Below, piece after piece: positions 18,496 to 27,468 of a stretch of 64,000 nt of DNA. Every line of letters starts with the position of its first letter. Within the stretch, counting starts at the first letter, position 1. Source of the stretch: Thalassospira mesophila (GTDB lineage: Bacteria; Pseudomonadota; Alphaproteobacteria; Rhodospirillales; Thalassospiraceae); assembly GCF_002115755.1 (NCBI RefSeq), contig NZ_JFKA01000001.1:248001-312000 (forward strand), given 5' to 3'. Under the pieces are notes generated by a model. It made no database searches and was not told where the DNA came from. It saw nothing but the letters and a program-made list of their open reading frames with translations. The translations under genes and the position numbers were made by a program.

Positions 18496-18572
18496 GGCGG
18501 TGGCTATTGATCCGAATGTGAATGACTGGATAGGGCAATATTAGTCGATAATTGTGACTTTAAACATAAAAG

Positions 18573-18610
18573 CCCCCGAAGGTTGATGTCCAACTTTCGG
18601 GGGCAGTTCA
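18573..18610 (-). repeat. Right copy of the 38-bp inverted repeat, also a terminator hairpin
   Basis: On the minus strand it reads TGAACTGCCCCCGAAAG and ends CCTTCGGGGG, then CTTTTA. The hairpin plus T-run points along the minus strand and can terminate the flavoprotein gene that stops at 18670. Confidence 0.75.
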
Positions 18611-18669
18611 TTTTCGGGGCCGTTGCAATTTTTGGTGCGGGCGTTTCATTCGCCTTGTGGGGGTCGTTT

Positions 18670-19587
18670 TTACGCATCATCCCAGAACATAAGCGAGTGG
18701 TGGGCGGCGGCACCGGCACGACCGCCATTGCCCACAGCCAGCGCCACCGCCCCCGCACCCAGCATGTTGTCGCCGCAGGCAAACACGCCGGGAATGGATG
18801 TTTCCATCATGGCGTCGGTTTGGATAAAGGCGCCAAGAGGCCCGTCGGCAAATGTGCAACCAAGCTGCTGTGCGAGCGGGCTTGTGACATCGGTGCGGGT
18901 TTGAATTAACAGACCGGCCAGGTGGATTTGGCGGCCATCTTCAAGGATCATTGTGGCCTTATCGCCGGTAATTTTGCGAACGGGTGTGCGTTCCAGCGTG
19001 ACATGGCGGCGTGCGAGTTGGGACAGTTGGGTTTCATCGGGATCAAACGCGTTATTGAGAAAAAGGGTGGTCGGGCCCCAGTCGGGCAGCATCAAGGCCT
19101 GATGCATGGCCAGTGCCGAGCTTGCCAGAACGCCCATTGCTTGCTGGTTTAGCTCGTAGCCGTGGCAATAGGGACAATGAAAAACCGACCCGCCCCAGCG
19201 TTCGGCGATACCGGGAATATCGGGCAGGGTGTCGGTAACGCCGGTGGCCAGGATCAGGGCACGGGCCGATAATTTAAGGCCATCTTGCGTTTCAACTTCA
19301 AGCAGGCGACCGCTGCGCCGGGCGGTAATGGCAAGGTCGTTTTTCCAGCTGAGCGTAGGGTATTTCATAAGCTGGGCACGGGCATCGGCGAGGATGTCGT
19401 TGGGCGCGCGGCCATCCTGCCCCAGAAAACCGTAGGAGGCCTTGGCAAAGCGGTTGCGGGGCAAACCGCCATCAAGCACCAGAACATTTTTGCGGGCGCG
19501 AACCAGTTGCAAACTGGCAGACATACCGGAAAAACTGCCGCCAATGACAATGACATCGTAATCATAGACACCGTAATCGTATTCCAT
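18670..19587 (-). CDS. Thioredoxin-reductase-like NAD(P)/FAD oxidoreductase
   Basis: A 305-residue small flavoprotein. The FAD dinucleotide motif is VIVIGGSFSGMSASLQL at the N terminus; the C-terminal FAD motif is GVFACGDNMLGAGAVALAVG. The redox-site region FHCPYCHGYEL carries a CxxC pair. The NADPH motif is degenerate (GVLASSALAMHQA instead of GxGxxA). The ATG at 19587 has AAAGGA six bases upstream and is preferred to the TTG at 19602. It is divergent from an Rrf2-type regulator, a known pairing that suggests redox-controlled expression. The partner protein is unknown. Confidence 0.84.
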   Translation of the reverse strand: MEYDYGVYDYDVIVIGGSFSGMSASLQLVRARKNVLVLDGGLPRNRFAKASYGFLGQDGRAPNDILADARAQLMKYPTLSWKNDLAITARRSGRLLEVETQDGLKLSARALILATGVTDTLPDIPGIAERWGGSVFHCPYCHGYELNQQAMGVLASSALAMHQALMLPDWGPTTLFLNNAFDPDETQLSQLARRHVTLERTPVRKITGDKATMILEDGRQIHLAGLLIQTRTDVTSPLAQQLGCTFADGPLGAFIQTDAMMETSIPGVFACGDNMLGAGAVALAVGNGGRAGAAAHHSLMFWDDA

Positions 19588-19646
19588 GACGCGTCCTTTC
19601 AAGGGTGAATTTGCGGATCAAAATAACCGCGATATTTTATGTAACT

Positions 19647-19660
19647 TATGAAGTTTCATA
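19647..19660. promoter_or_regulatory. Palindromic operator in the Rrf2/flavoprotein intergenic region
   Basis: TATGAA-GT-TTCATA is a perfect 14-base palindrome. A second weaker repeat GTAAC-N7-GTTAC lies at 19693-19709. Both sit between the divergent starts, where the Rrf2-type protein would act on both genes. Binding is inferred. Confidence 0.5.
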
Positions 19661-19762
19661 ACCGGGGTAAAAGGAACTCGTCAAGAAAATTTGTAACTTT
19701 GTTTGTTACGTGTGATGAAATTTGCTAGAAAGCGCCAACAACCAGCCAGGAGAGTGACCCCG

Positions 19763-20233
19763 ATGCGACAGGACCATCGTCTTTCGCGGATGTTGCATGT
19801 GCTGATCCATCTGGATCGCCATCGCAAACACGCAACGTCCGACGAAATTGCCGCCATGTTGCGCACCAACCCGGTTGTTGTGCGCCGGACATTGGGGGGA
19901 TTGCGCAAGGCGGGACTGGTGACGTCGGAAAAGGGGCATGGCGGCGGCTGGCGGCTGGCGCGGGGATTGGCCGATATCAGCCTGCGCGACATTTATGCCG
20001 CCTTGGGCGAACCGCCATTATTTGCCATTGGCAATGCGCAGGATGACCCCGATTGTCTGGTGGAAAAAGCAGTCAACAGCGCGATTGACGACACACTGGG
20101 TGAGGCACAGGCCCTGATGCTGGACCGGTTTGCAACCGTTACCCTGGCCGATATTGCCGCCGACTTTGACCGGCGACTATTGGATTACCCCGCCGAAGCG
20201 CAGCGCTTTGGGCATGTCCATATCGAGGAATAA
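19763..20233 (+). CDS. Rrf2-family transcriptional regulator without iron-sulfur cysteines
   Basis: A 156-residue winged-helix protein. The DNA-binding part is DEIAAMLRTNPVVVRRTLGGLRKAGLVTSEKGHGGGWRLAR, the Rrf2 signature. IscR and NsrR carry three clustered cysteines; here there is only one Cys (in DPDC), so this belongs to the YwnA-like group that does not bind a cluster through that motif. The ATG at 19763 has AGGAGA upstream. It is divergent from the thioredoxin-reductase-like gene and probably represses it. Confidence 0.85.
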   Translation: MRQDHRLSRMLHVLIHLDRHRKHATSDEIAAMLRTNPVVVRRTLGGLRKAGLVTSEKGHGGGWRLARGLADISLRDIYAALGEPPLFAIGNAQDDPDCLVEKAVNSAIDDTLGEAQALMLDRFATVTLADIAADFDRRLLDYPAEAQRFGHVHIEE

Positions 20234-20256
20234 ACCAGATTATCAGAGGCGGGATT

Positions 20257-21180
20257 TTATAATTCGCGGGCAGCAGGTGACACAGGCCAGGCGCGGACAA
20301 AATCGATAAAGGCGCGCAAGGGGGAGGGCACCAGCCGCCGCCCCGGATAATAAAGTTTGGGACCGGGAAAGGATGGCCACCAGTCTTGCAGGATCGGAAC
20401 CAGTGATCCGTCGTTAAAATAAGGCTGAAGCCAGCCTTCAAACAGATACATAATGCCGATGCCGGCTTTGGCGACATCAACGGCCAGATCGGTTCCGCCA
20501 CCGGGCCGCATGATGAAGGGGCCGTTTACGGCGACCTCAACCGTTTCGCCGTCTTTTTCAAATTCCCACGGAAACATTGCGCCACTGGCAAAGCGACCGC
20601 GAATACAAGCATGGTTTAAAAGGTCTTTTGGATGTTGCGGGGTTGGGTGTTGCGCAAGATAGGACGGTGCCGCGGCGGCGGCAAAACGCTGTTTGCGAGG
20701 GCCAATCGGAAGGGCGATCATGTCTTGTTCCAGCCGTTCGTCATAGCGAATGCCGGCATCGCAACCCGCTGCCATCAAGTCGACAAAACTTTCCTCGGTA
20801 ATGACTTCAAGCAGGATATCAGGATAACGGGCGAGAAAGGCCGGGATGATTTCGCGCAATGCCAGCCGCGCAGCACTGACCGGTATATTCAGGCGTAATG
20901 TTCCTGCCGGGCGGTCGCGATAGCCATTCACCACATCAAGCGCATTTTCAACTTCGCCAAGGGCAGGTGCCAGCCGCTCAAGCAAGCTTGAACCTGCCTC
21001 GGTCAGTGAAACGTTGCGGGTGGTCCGGTTAAACAACCGCACCCCAAGGCGGGTTTCAAGGCGGCGAATGGCATCGCTAAGCGCAGATGCACTGCCGCCG
21101 CTAAGCCGCGCACCTTCGCGAAAGCCATTGGCACGGGCAACCGTGATAAAAGCATTCAATTCGCCGAGATCGATATTCAT
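20257..21180 (-). CDS. LysR-family transcriptional regulator
   Basis: A 307-residue LysR-type regulator. The N-terminal HTH reads LNAFITVARANGFREGARLSG then SDAIRRLETRLGVRLFNRTTRNVSLTEAG. The effector domain starts near residue 92 (GTLRLNIPVSAARLALREIIP) and includes DAGIRYDERLEQDMIALPIG. It is divergent from the aldo/keto reductase gene 94 bases away, which it most likely controls. This is the usual arrangement for this reductase type. The inducer is not known. Confidence 0.9.
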   Translation of the reverse strand: MNIDLGELNAFITVARANGFREGARLSGGSASALSDAIRRLETRLGVRLFNRTTRNVSLTEAGSSLLERLAPALGEVENALDVVNGYRDRPAGTLRLNIPVSAARLALREIIPAFLARYPDILLEVITEESFVDLMAAGCDAGIRYDERLEQDMIALPIGPRKQRFAAAAAPSYLAQHPTPQHPKDLLNHACIRGRFASGAMFPWEFEKDGETVEVAVNGPFIMRPGGGTDLAVDVAKAGIGIMYLFEGWLQPYFNDGSLVPILQDWWPSFPGPKLYYPGRRLVPSPLRAFIDFVRAWPVSPAAREL

Positions 21181-21274
21181 TGTTCAGATATCCGTACAAG
21201 TTGTTCTGATTGTGCCTGATTGTCGATCAGCATGGCAAGGACTAGCTTTGGGGGAGCCACAAAGGAGGTTTCAC

Positions 21275-22174
21275 ATGTCTATTATTGAACAGTCGGGCAC
21301 ATTCGAAATTGCCGGCCATAGCGTAAAACGGATGGGATATGGGGCCATGCAACTGGCAGGCGCTGGTGTTTTTGGCCCGCCGCGCGACCCGGAGGGGGCA
21401 GTTAATGTGCTGCGCGCCGCCCGTGAGGCCGGGATCAACCATATTGATACCAGCGATTTTTACGGCCCCCATGTGACCAACCAGCTGATTAAAAAGGCGT
21501 TGCATCCTTATGCTGATGATTTGCTGATTGTGACCAAGATCAGCGCGCGGCGCGATGAAAAGGGCGGCTGGATACCGGCATTGTCAGCCGATGAGCTGAC
21601 CGCTGCGGTGCATGATAATTTGCGCAATTTGGGCCTTGAGGCGCTTGATGTGGTTAATTTCCGCAGCATGCACGGTTTGCACGGCCCGGCAGAGGGCTCC
21701 ATCGCTGAACCGTTTTCGGTGTTGGCGGATTTGAAAAAGCAGGGGCTGATCCGGCATTTGGGCCTTAGCAACGTGACGCCAACGCAAATTCGCGAAGGGC
21801 AGGCAATTACCGATATTGCCTGTGTGCAAAACCAGTATAATCTGGCGCACCGCCATGATGATGCGTTGATTGATGATCTGGCAAAGCAGAATATCGCCTA
21901 TGTGCCGTTCTTCCCGCTGGGCGGGTTTTCGCCGCTGCAATCGCAGATTTTATCCGATATTGCCGCCCGCCTGAACCTGACGCCGATGCAGGTTGCCCTT
22001 GCCTGGTTGTTACAGCGTGCGCCGAATATTTTGCTTATTCCCGGCACGTCTTCGTTGGCACATTTGCATGAAAATATTGCAGCGTCGGCTGTTACCCTGA
22101 CCACGGAAGTTGTGGCCGAACTTGACGGTGTCTGGCTGGCTGCGAAGGAAGCATCAGGAGAGGAGCATTCTTAA
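21275..22174 (+). CDS. Aldo/keto reductase, YdbC-like (catalytic His replaced)
   Basis: A 299-residue (beta/alpha)8 oxidoreductase. Asp and Tyr of the tetrad are in NHIDTSDFYGPHVTNQ and Lys in LLIVTKISARRD. The usual His of the strand-4 motif is replaced: the stretch reads LDVVNFRSMHG, as in E. coli YdbC-like members, which lack that residue. The ATG at 21275 follows AAGGAGG, an ideal ribosome site. The longer open frame back to 21014 covers the divergent LysR gene and is a shadow. The substrate is unknown; regulation by the divergent LysR protein is likely. Confidence 0.87.
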   Translation: MSIIEQSGTFEIAGHSVKRMGYGAMQLAGAGVFGPPRDPEGAVNVLRAAREAGINHIDTSDFYGPHVTNQLIKKALHPYADDLLIVTKISARRDEKGGWIPALSADELTAAVHDNLRNLGLEALDVVNFRSMHGLHGPAEGSIAEPFSVLADLKKQGLIRHLGLSNVTPTQIREGQAITDIACVQNQYNLAHRHDDALIDDLAKQNIAYVPFFPLGGFSPLQSQILSDIAARLNLTPMQVALAWLLQRAPNILLIPGTSSLAHLHENIAASAVTLTTEVVAELDGVWLAAKEASGEEHS

Positions 22175-22354
22175 ACGATCAAACCGGTCGCGGTTTTAAA
22201 AACACGGTCCGTTGGACAGAAACGGGGTAGTGCCATACGCGCCACCCTTTTTGCAGGGATGGTCGTTTCTGCGCGGTTCCTGTCATTTCATCGTGTCATG
22301 TGATGTGCTAAAGCAAACATCATATTGGATGGAATTTGCCTTTGGGAGGCCAGA

Positions 22355-23155
22355 ATGAAGATCGGGATTGTCGGATGTGCCGGACGTATGGGACGGATGC
22401 TGGTTGTGGAAACGGCCAAAACCAAAGGCTGTGACATTGGCGGTGGCACGGATGTGCCGGGTGGTTCGTTTGTTGGCAAGGACATTGCCCTGATTGCCGG
22501 GTTGGAAGAATGCGGCATTGCCATTGGCGATGATCCCAAAGCCCTGTTTGGCGAGGTTGATGCGGTGATTGATTTCACCACCCCGACCGCCACGATGAAA
22601 CATGCGGCATTGGCCGCCGAAACCGGAACGGTTCTGGTGATTGGCACCACCGGCCTGTCGGCGGATCAAAAAGCGGAATTAAAACAGGCGGCGCAAAAAA
22701 CCGCGATTGTTTTTGCCCCGAATATGAGTGTCGGCGTTAATCTGGCCTTTGCCCTGGTCGAAAAGGTTGCTGCGATCCTTGATAAGGAAACCGCCGATAT
22801 TGAAATTGTGGAAATGCACCACAAACACAAGGTTGATGCGCCATCGGGCACGGCATTAGGGCTGGGTGAAGCCGCCGCCAGGGGCCGCGGTGTGGCATTG
22901 GATGATGTGGCCGTACGGTCGCGCGACGGGCATACCGGCGCACGCGAAGATGGTGCCATTGGCTTTGCCACCCTGCGCGGCGGCGATGTGGTGGGCGAGC
23001 ATACTGTTATTTTTGCCTGCGACGGCGAACGTATTGAAATTACCCACAAGGCATCGTCACGCGAAGTGTTTGCCAAAGGTGCTGTGCGGGCCGCCAAATG
23101 GGCGTTTGGCAAGGATGCCGGGCTGTATTCGATGCAGGATATTCTGGGGCTGTAA
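22355..23155 (+). CDS. dapB: 4-hydroxy-tetrahydrodipicolinate reductase
   Basis: A 266-residue cytoplasmic enzyme of lysine and meso-diaminopimelate synthesis that reduces hydroxy-tetrahydrodipicolinate with NAD(P)H. The nucleotide motif is GIVGCAGRMGRMLV at the N terminus. Then come VIDFTTPTATMKHAALAAE, the loop FAPNMSVGVNLAFALVE, the substrate loop EIVEMHHKHKVDAPSGTALGLGEA with the catalytic His-His-x-x-Lys, and the terminal FAKGAVRAAKWAFGKDAGLYSM. The ATG at 22355 has GGGAGG upstream. Two terminators follow. Confidence 0.97.
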   Translation: MKIGIVGCAGRMGRMLVVETAKTKGCDIGGGTDVPGGSFVGKDIALIAGLEECGIAIGDDPKALFGEVDAVIDFTTPTATMKHAALAAETGTVLVIGTTGLSADQKAELKQAAQKTAIVFAPNMSVGVNLAFALVEKVAAILDKETADIEIVEMHHKHKVDAPSGTALGLGEAAARGRGVALDDVAVRSRDGHTGAREDGAIGFATLRGGDVVGEHTVIFACDGERIEITHKASSREVFAKGAVRAAKWAFGKDAGLYSMQDILGL

Positions 23156-23203
23156 ACAGGCCGGATAATCACCGGCGATAGCTGCTGATAAGTGTTTAAC
23201 ATT

Positions 23204-23234
23204 CGGGGCTGCAGGCGTTGCCGCCCCGTTTTTT
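23204..23234 (+). terminator. Terminator of dapB
   Basis: CGGGGC / GCCCCG stem with a 13-base loop followed by six T, about 50 bases after the dapB stop. Confidence 0.75.
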
Positions 23235-23250
23235 GTCAGTCGGCCAAGAC

Positions 23251-23285
23251 AAAGCCCCAGCGAAGGATTATTTCGCTGGGGCTTT
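23251..23285. terminator. Bidirectional terminator between dapB and polA
   Basis: AAAGCCCCAGCGAA / TTCGCTGGGGCTTT is a perfect 14-base stem with a 7-base loop. T-rich tails lie on both sides, so it can stop both dapB and the convergent polA. Confidence 0.85.
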
Positions 23286-23319
23286 ATTGTTGTTTTGCAC
23301 CGGTTACCGAATTTTTTGA

Positions 23320-26151
23320 TTAGTGGGCGTCGGCCCAGCTATTGCCAATGCCGGCATCGGCGATCAACGGCACGGTCAGGTGGGCGGCATTTTCCATCAC
23401 ATCGCGAATGACTTTTACCGCCCGTTCGGCTTCGTCATCCGGCGCTTCAAAAATCAATTCATCGTGGACCTGCAATAACATGCGGGTTTTAAGCCCGGCG
23501 TCGGTCAGGGCATCGGGAACCGCGATCATGGCGCGTTTGATGATGTCGGCCGCACCGCCCTGAATCGGGGCGTTAATTGCGGCCCGTTCGCCAAAGCTGC
23601 GCCGCATGCCGTTTTTATCATTGATGCCATTGATGTAAATTTTCCGACCAAACAGGGTGCGGACCATGCCGTGGGTTTTGGCAAAATCCTTGGCCCGTTC
23701 CATATAATCGCGAATGCCGGGGTAAATCTCGAAATAGGCTTCGATAAAGGCTTTGGCTTCTTTTTGGGGAATGCCCAGCTGGTTTGCCAGACCAAAGGCC
23801 GAAATGCCGTAAATGATGCCAAAGTTAATCGCCTTGGCCTTGCGCCGCACCATCGGGTCCATGCCTTCAATCGGCACACCAAACACCTTGGATGCGGTCG
23901 AGGCGTGAATATCCTCGCCGTTTTTAAAGGCGGTGCGCAGGGCATCGATTTCGGCAACATGGGCCAACAGGCGCAGCTCGATTTGCGAATAGTCGGCCGA
24001 TATCAGCTTGCAGCCCTTATCGGCGATAAAGGCTGTGCGAATTTTACGGCCTTCCTCGCTTCTGATCGGGATGTTTTGCAAATTCGGCTCGTTCGACGAC
24101 AAACGACCGGTATTAACATTGGTTTGGCCATAACTGGTGTGAACCCGCCCGGTTTTCGGGTTGATATGGGTCGCCAGTGCGTCGGTATACGTGCTTTTGA
24201 GTTTGGAAAGCTGGCGCCAGTCCAAAATGCGGGCAGGCAGGTCGTGGCCCTGTGCGGCCAGCCCTTCCAGCACATCGGCCCCGGTTTGCCAGGCACCGGT
24301 TTTGGTTTTTTTGCCGCCGGTCAGGCTCATTTTTTCAAACAGGATTTCGCCCAACTGCTTGGGGCTGCCCAGATTGAAAGGTTCGCCCGCCATTTCGTGA
24401 ATGGTTTTTTCCAAAACGGCCATGCGGGTGGCGAAGTCGGACGACAGATTACGTAAAATATCAGCATCAATCTTTACGCCAATGCCTTCCATTTTCGCCA
24501 GCACCGGCACCAACGGCCGGTCCAGTGTTTCGTAAACGCTGGCCATATGTTCCTGCGCGATGCGGGGCTTTAGAATCCGGTGCAAACGCAGGGTAATATC
24601 GGCATCCTCGGCGGCGTAATCCAGCGCCTTGTCGAGTGGTACCTGATCGAACGTGATCTGTTTTTTGCCAGAACCGGCGACATCGGCAAATTTGATGGTT
24701 TTATAACCCAGATGCAAATCGGCCAATTCGTCCATGCCATGGCCGTGGCTGGTACCATCAAGCACATAAGACAGCACCATGGTGTCATCAATCGGCGCGA
24801 CATCGATGCCATAGCGGGCAAAAATGATTTTGTCGTATTTGATGTTCTGGCCGACTTTTAAAATACCGCGATCTTCAAGCAGCGGTTTCAAAAGCTCGAT
24901 CGCGCGCTTAAGCGGGATTTGTTTGGGAATGTCTTTGGCCGGGGCGGCTTCTTTTGGCTCGCTGTCAAAGTCAAAGCCGCCTTGTGCGGCACCGGTTGCA
25001 ACCGGCGCGACGTCATCATCACCAAGGCCATGACCCAGCGGGATATAGCAGGCCTCGCCCGGTTTAATGGAAATGGAGATACCAACCAGTTTGGCCTGAT
25101 GGGCATTAAGCGAGGTGGTTTCGGTATCAACCGCCAGCGTGCCTTCATAATCGGCCTGCGCGATCCAGTGTTTCAGCCGTTCTTCGTCCTGCACCAGTTC
25201 GTATTGGGCCTTGGTCACACTGACATCATTGACACCGGTGCCAGCCTCGGTCAGGCCATTGGCATCAACCGTGCCGCTGTATTTGGCCTTAACCTTGGCG
25301 GCCAGCGATTTGAAGCCATGGGTGGCGATAAAGGCCAGCAACACATCGGGGTCGGGTTCAAGCAGGTCAAAATCATCGACCGGGTGGGTGACCGGCACAT
25401 CGGTTTTAAGGGTCACCAGATCGCGCGAAATACGGGCCAGATCGGCATTTTCGATCAGCTTTTCACGGCGTTTGGGCTGTTTGATTTCGCCTGCCCGTTC
25501 GAGCAGGCTATCAAGGTCGCCATATTCATCAATCAATTGGGCGGCGGTTTTAACCCCAATGCCGGGCACGCCAGGTACGTTATCCACCGCATCACCGGCC
25601 AGCGCCTGAACATCAATCACCTTGTTTGGTGCTACGCCAAATTTTTCCATGACCTCGGCGGCGCGAATGGTGCGGTTTTTCATCGCATCAAACATTTCCA
25701 CCCGGTCGGTCACCAGCTGCATCAAATCCTTGTCCGATGATACAATAATGACGTGGGCCCCCTGTGCCTCGGCCTGGCGGGCATAGGTGGCGATCAGATC
25801 GTCGGCTTCGAACCCTTCAAGCTCGATGGATGGCAGGTTAAAGGCGCGTACCGCATCGCGGATCAGGCCAAATTGCGGGATCAGTTCTTCGGGGGGCGGC
25901 GGCCGGTGGGCTTTGTAAGCCGGATAAAAATCGTTGCGGAACGTTTTGCCCTTGGTATCAAAAATAACCGCCATATGATCGGGGCGGGTATCTTCGCGCA
26001 GTTTCATCAGCATGGTGCAAAACCCGTAAACAGCATTGACGGGGATGCCGTCCGGGCTGCTCATGGGGGGCAGGGCGTGAAACGCGCGGAAAATAAAGCC
26101 GGACCCGTCAACAAGGACGACGCGGCGGAGGGGCTGGGCAGAATCGGTCAT
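23320..26151 (-). CDS. polA: DNA polymerase I
   Basis: A 943-residue repair/replication polymerase with all three domains. The 5' nuclease begins VVLVDGSGFIFRAFHALP and includes AVIFDTKGKTFRNDFYPAYKAHR and VSSDKDLMQLV. The 3'-5' proofreading domain looks active: LAVDTETTSLN, GQNIKYDKII and YAAEDADITLRL. The polymerase has motif A SADYSQIELRLLAHVA, motif B RRKAKAINFGIIYGISAFGL and motif C LLQVHDELIFEAP. The ATG at 26151 is chosen because the first conserved residues follow at once; the longer frame to 26391 adds 80 unrelated residues. The ribosome site is weak. Confidence 0.97.
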   Translation of the reverse strand: MTDSAQPLRRVVLVDGSGFIFRAFHALPPMSSPDGIPVNAVYGFCTMLMKLREDTRPDHMAVIFDTKGKTFRNDFYPAYKAHRPPPPEELIPQFGLIRDAVRAFNLPSIELEGFEADDLIATYARQAEAQGAHVIIVSSDKDLMQLVTDRVEMFDAMKNRTIRAAEVMEKFGVAPNKVIDVQALAGDAVDNVPGVPGIGVKTAAQLIDEYGDLDSLLERAGEIKQPKRREKLIENADLARISRDLVTLKTDVPVTHPVDDFDLLEPDPDVLLAFIATHGFKSLAAKVKAKYSGTVDANGLTEAGTGVNDVSVTKAQYELVQDEERLKHWIAQADYEGTLAVDTETTSLNAHQAKLVGISISIKPGEACYIPLGHGLGDDDVAPVATGAAQGGFDFDSEPKEAAPAKDIPKQIPLKRAIELLKPLLEDRGILKVGQNIKYDKIIFARYGIDVAPIDDTMVLSYVLDGTSHGHGMDELADLHLGYKTIKFADVAGSGKKQITFDQVPLDKALDYAAEDADITLRLHRILKPRIAQEHMASVYETLDRPLVPVLAKMEGIGVKIDADILRNLSSDFATRMAVLEKTIHEMAGEPFNLGSPKQLGEILFEKMSLTGGKKTKTGAWQTGADVLEGLAAQGHDLPARILDWRQLSKLKSTYTDALATHINPKTGRVHTSYGQTNVNTGRLSSNEPNLQNIPIRSEEGRKIRTAFIADKGCKLISADYSQIELRLLAHVAEIDALRTAFKNGEDIHASTASKVFGVPIEGMDPMVRRKAKAINFGIIYGISAFGLANQLGIPQKEAKAFIEAYFEIYPGIRDYMERAKDFAKTHGMVRTLFGRKIYINGINDKNGMRRSFGERAAINAPIQGGAADIIKRAMIAVPDALTDAGLKTRMLLQVHDELIFEAPDDEAERAVKVIRDVMENAAHLTVPLIADAGIGNSWADAH

Positions 26152-26445
26152 ACGATGGATGCTCGTTTTTCTCGATGAATTGGGTGGCCCGCAGAATGCC
26201 GTATAAGGCGGGCGAAGTCGAGTAGGGTGACACCGAATTGTCCAACACATCGCTTTGTGCTGACAATAACGGGTTAGGCTTGTTATGTTTTGGTGTGTAG
26301 CATACGCAACATGCACGGCAGGGATTTGAGCCAAGTGGTCAGGCGTGAGCAAAAACCGGTAAACCGGCGCGGCGAAAAGCCCGTTTATCAACCGTTCGGC
26401 AAAGGTGTCGAGGCGGCAGGGTTAACACGCGACCTTCACGACGAC

Positions 26446-27204
26446 ATGAAACTGGAAACCCGGCGTAAAAACAGCAAAAAAGCCGCCAAAGCCGAAAAAA
26501 AGGACCGCGCCAAGGCCAAACGTGCGCGCGGTGAAAGCTGGTTTTCGCGCGGACCATTAGTGCGGGCTTTTTTAACGCTGCTGCTTTTTGGCGGTGCGCT
26601 GCATGGATTATTTGTGGCGTTTGGCATTTACGACCGCAATCAGACCCTGTCAAACGGGGCGCAGTTTTTATTGGTGATCAAGCTTCTGGTCTTTGTGACC
26701 CTGATGCATCTGTTTTATCTGATGCTGATGCATTACCGCCCGATCCGCCACAAGGTGCGGGGCTTGTTTTTTATGGCGCTGGCCCCGGTGGCCGCTGTGT
26801 GCATTTTCATGATTTATGGCGGTGCTGGCATGTTTGGCAGTTTTTTGCCGATCCTGCAATTTCTGACTCTGACCATCGGGGTGGGCGGATTTATTTTATA
26901 TGTTGTTGCCTATACCTGGCTGTCGGGAAAGTCGGTGCGCCGGGGATATCATATCACCCCGAACGGAGATTGGCCGGGCCGGGGCGGGGCCGATGGCTCG
27001 GGCGTGTCGGGGGGAAGATCCGGGGGTATGTCGGGGGGCAAGTCCGCAGACCGGGCGTCGCGGCGGGGCGGCAAAGCCGTTGCGTCGGCGGCCGCAAAAT
27101 CAGGCAGCGATGATGCGAACCGGCCGGGCTGCACAAACCGAAGGATGGCTTCTTATCCGCCCGTAAACGGCCCGCGCAAAGGCATTGAAATCCCCGAAAT
27201 ATAG
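26446..27204 (+). CDS. Uncharacterised membrane protein with basic N terminus
   Basis: I do not recognise the family. The first 30 residues are very rich in Lys and Arg (TRRKNSKKAAKAEKKDRAKA). Four hydrophobic helices follow: LVRAFLTLLLFGGALHGLFV, FLLVIKLLVFVTLMHLFYLM, GLFFMALAPVAAVCIFMIY and FLPILQFLTLTIGVGGFILY. The tail is low complexity with GGRSGGMSGGKS repeats, likely disordered. By the positive-inside rule both ends are probably cytoplasmic. The ATG at 26446 is a choice; the frame is open to an ATG at 26311 and no start has a good ribosome site. A weak promoter (CTGACA, TATGTT) lies near 26262-26291. Confidence 0.6.
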   Translation: MKLETRRKNSKKAAKAEKKDRAKAKRARGESWFSRGPLVRAFLTLLLFGGALHGLFVAFGIYDRNQTLSNGAQFLLVIKLLVFVTLMHLFYLMLMHYRPIRHKVRGLFFMALAPVAAVCIFMIYGGAGMFGSFLPILQFLTLTIGVGGFILYVVAYTWLSGKSVRRGYHITPNGDWPGRGGADGSGVSGGRSGGMSGGKSADRASRRGGKAVASAAAKSGSDDANRPGCTNRRMASYPPVNGPRKGIEIPEI

Positions 27205-27468
27205 TACATTCGTACTGGTTGGTATGATTTAGAGTATTGTTTTACAGTGATATTTCTATAAACCTGCGCAGAATTAAAAATTGTGCCCGGCCTGGTATGT
27301 ATTGCGCGAGATCGGGGTGATTAAAACGGATCTGGCGGCCTTCAGGCAGGGGGGGGCTGGTGGCGGCCCGTGTTTGTCATGGCGAACACAGCGTAATAGT
27401 CGTGCCTGACCAAGCCTATTCCGAGCTATTCTCAGAAAGGATTGGGATTATCATTTACGGATTATAAA

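Larger units (their letters stand above)
16629..18610. mobile_element. Possible cassette bounded by inverted IS3-like ends, no transposase
   Basis: The 1982-base segment is bounded by inverted copies of a sequence of about 38 bases. Read inward, both ends start TGAACTG, then (A)CCCCCGAAAGTTGGACA, then YCAACCTTCGGGGG. They differ by one inserted A and one C/T change, and similarity stops right after GGGGG. IS3-family elements have termini of this type (5'-TG, 20-40 bp) and make 3-4 bp target duplications; TTTT flanks both sides here (16625-16628 and 18611-18614). Inside are only an O-methyltransferase and an AraC regulator. It may be a transposase-less cassette or two independent remnants that double as terminators. 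TTTT is weak evidence because it is low complexity. Confidence 0.45.

Noticed and set aside
23671..24456. Open frame of 261 codons opposite polA
   Set aside because: Antisense shadow; the polA motifs are all on the other strand.
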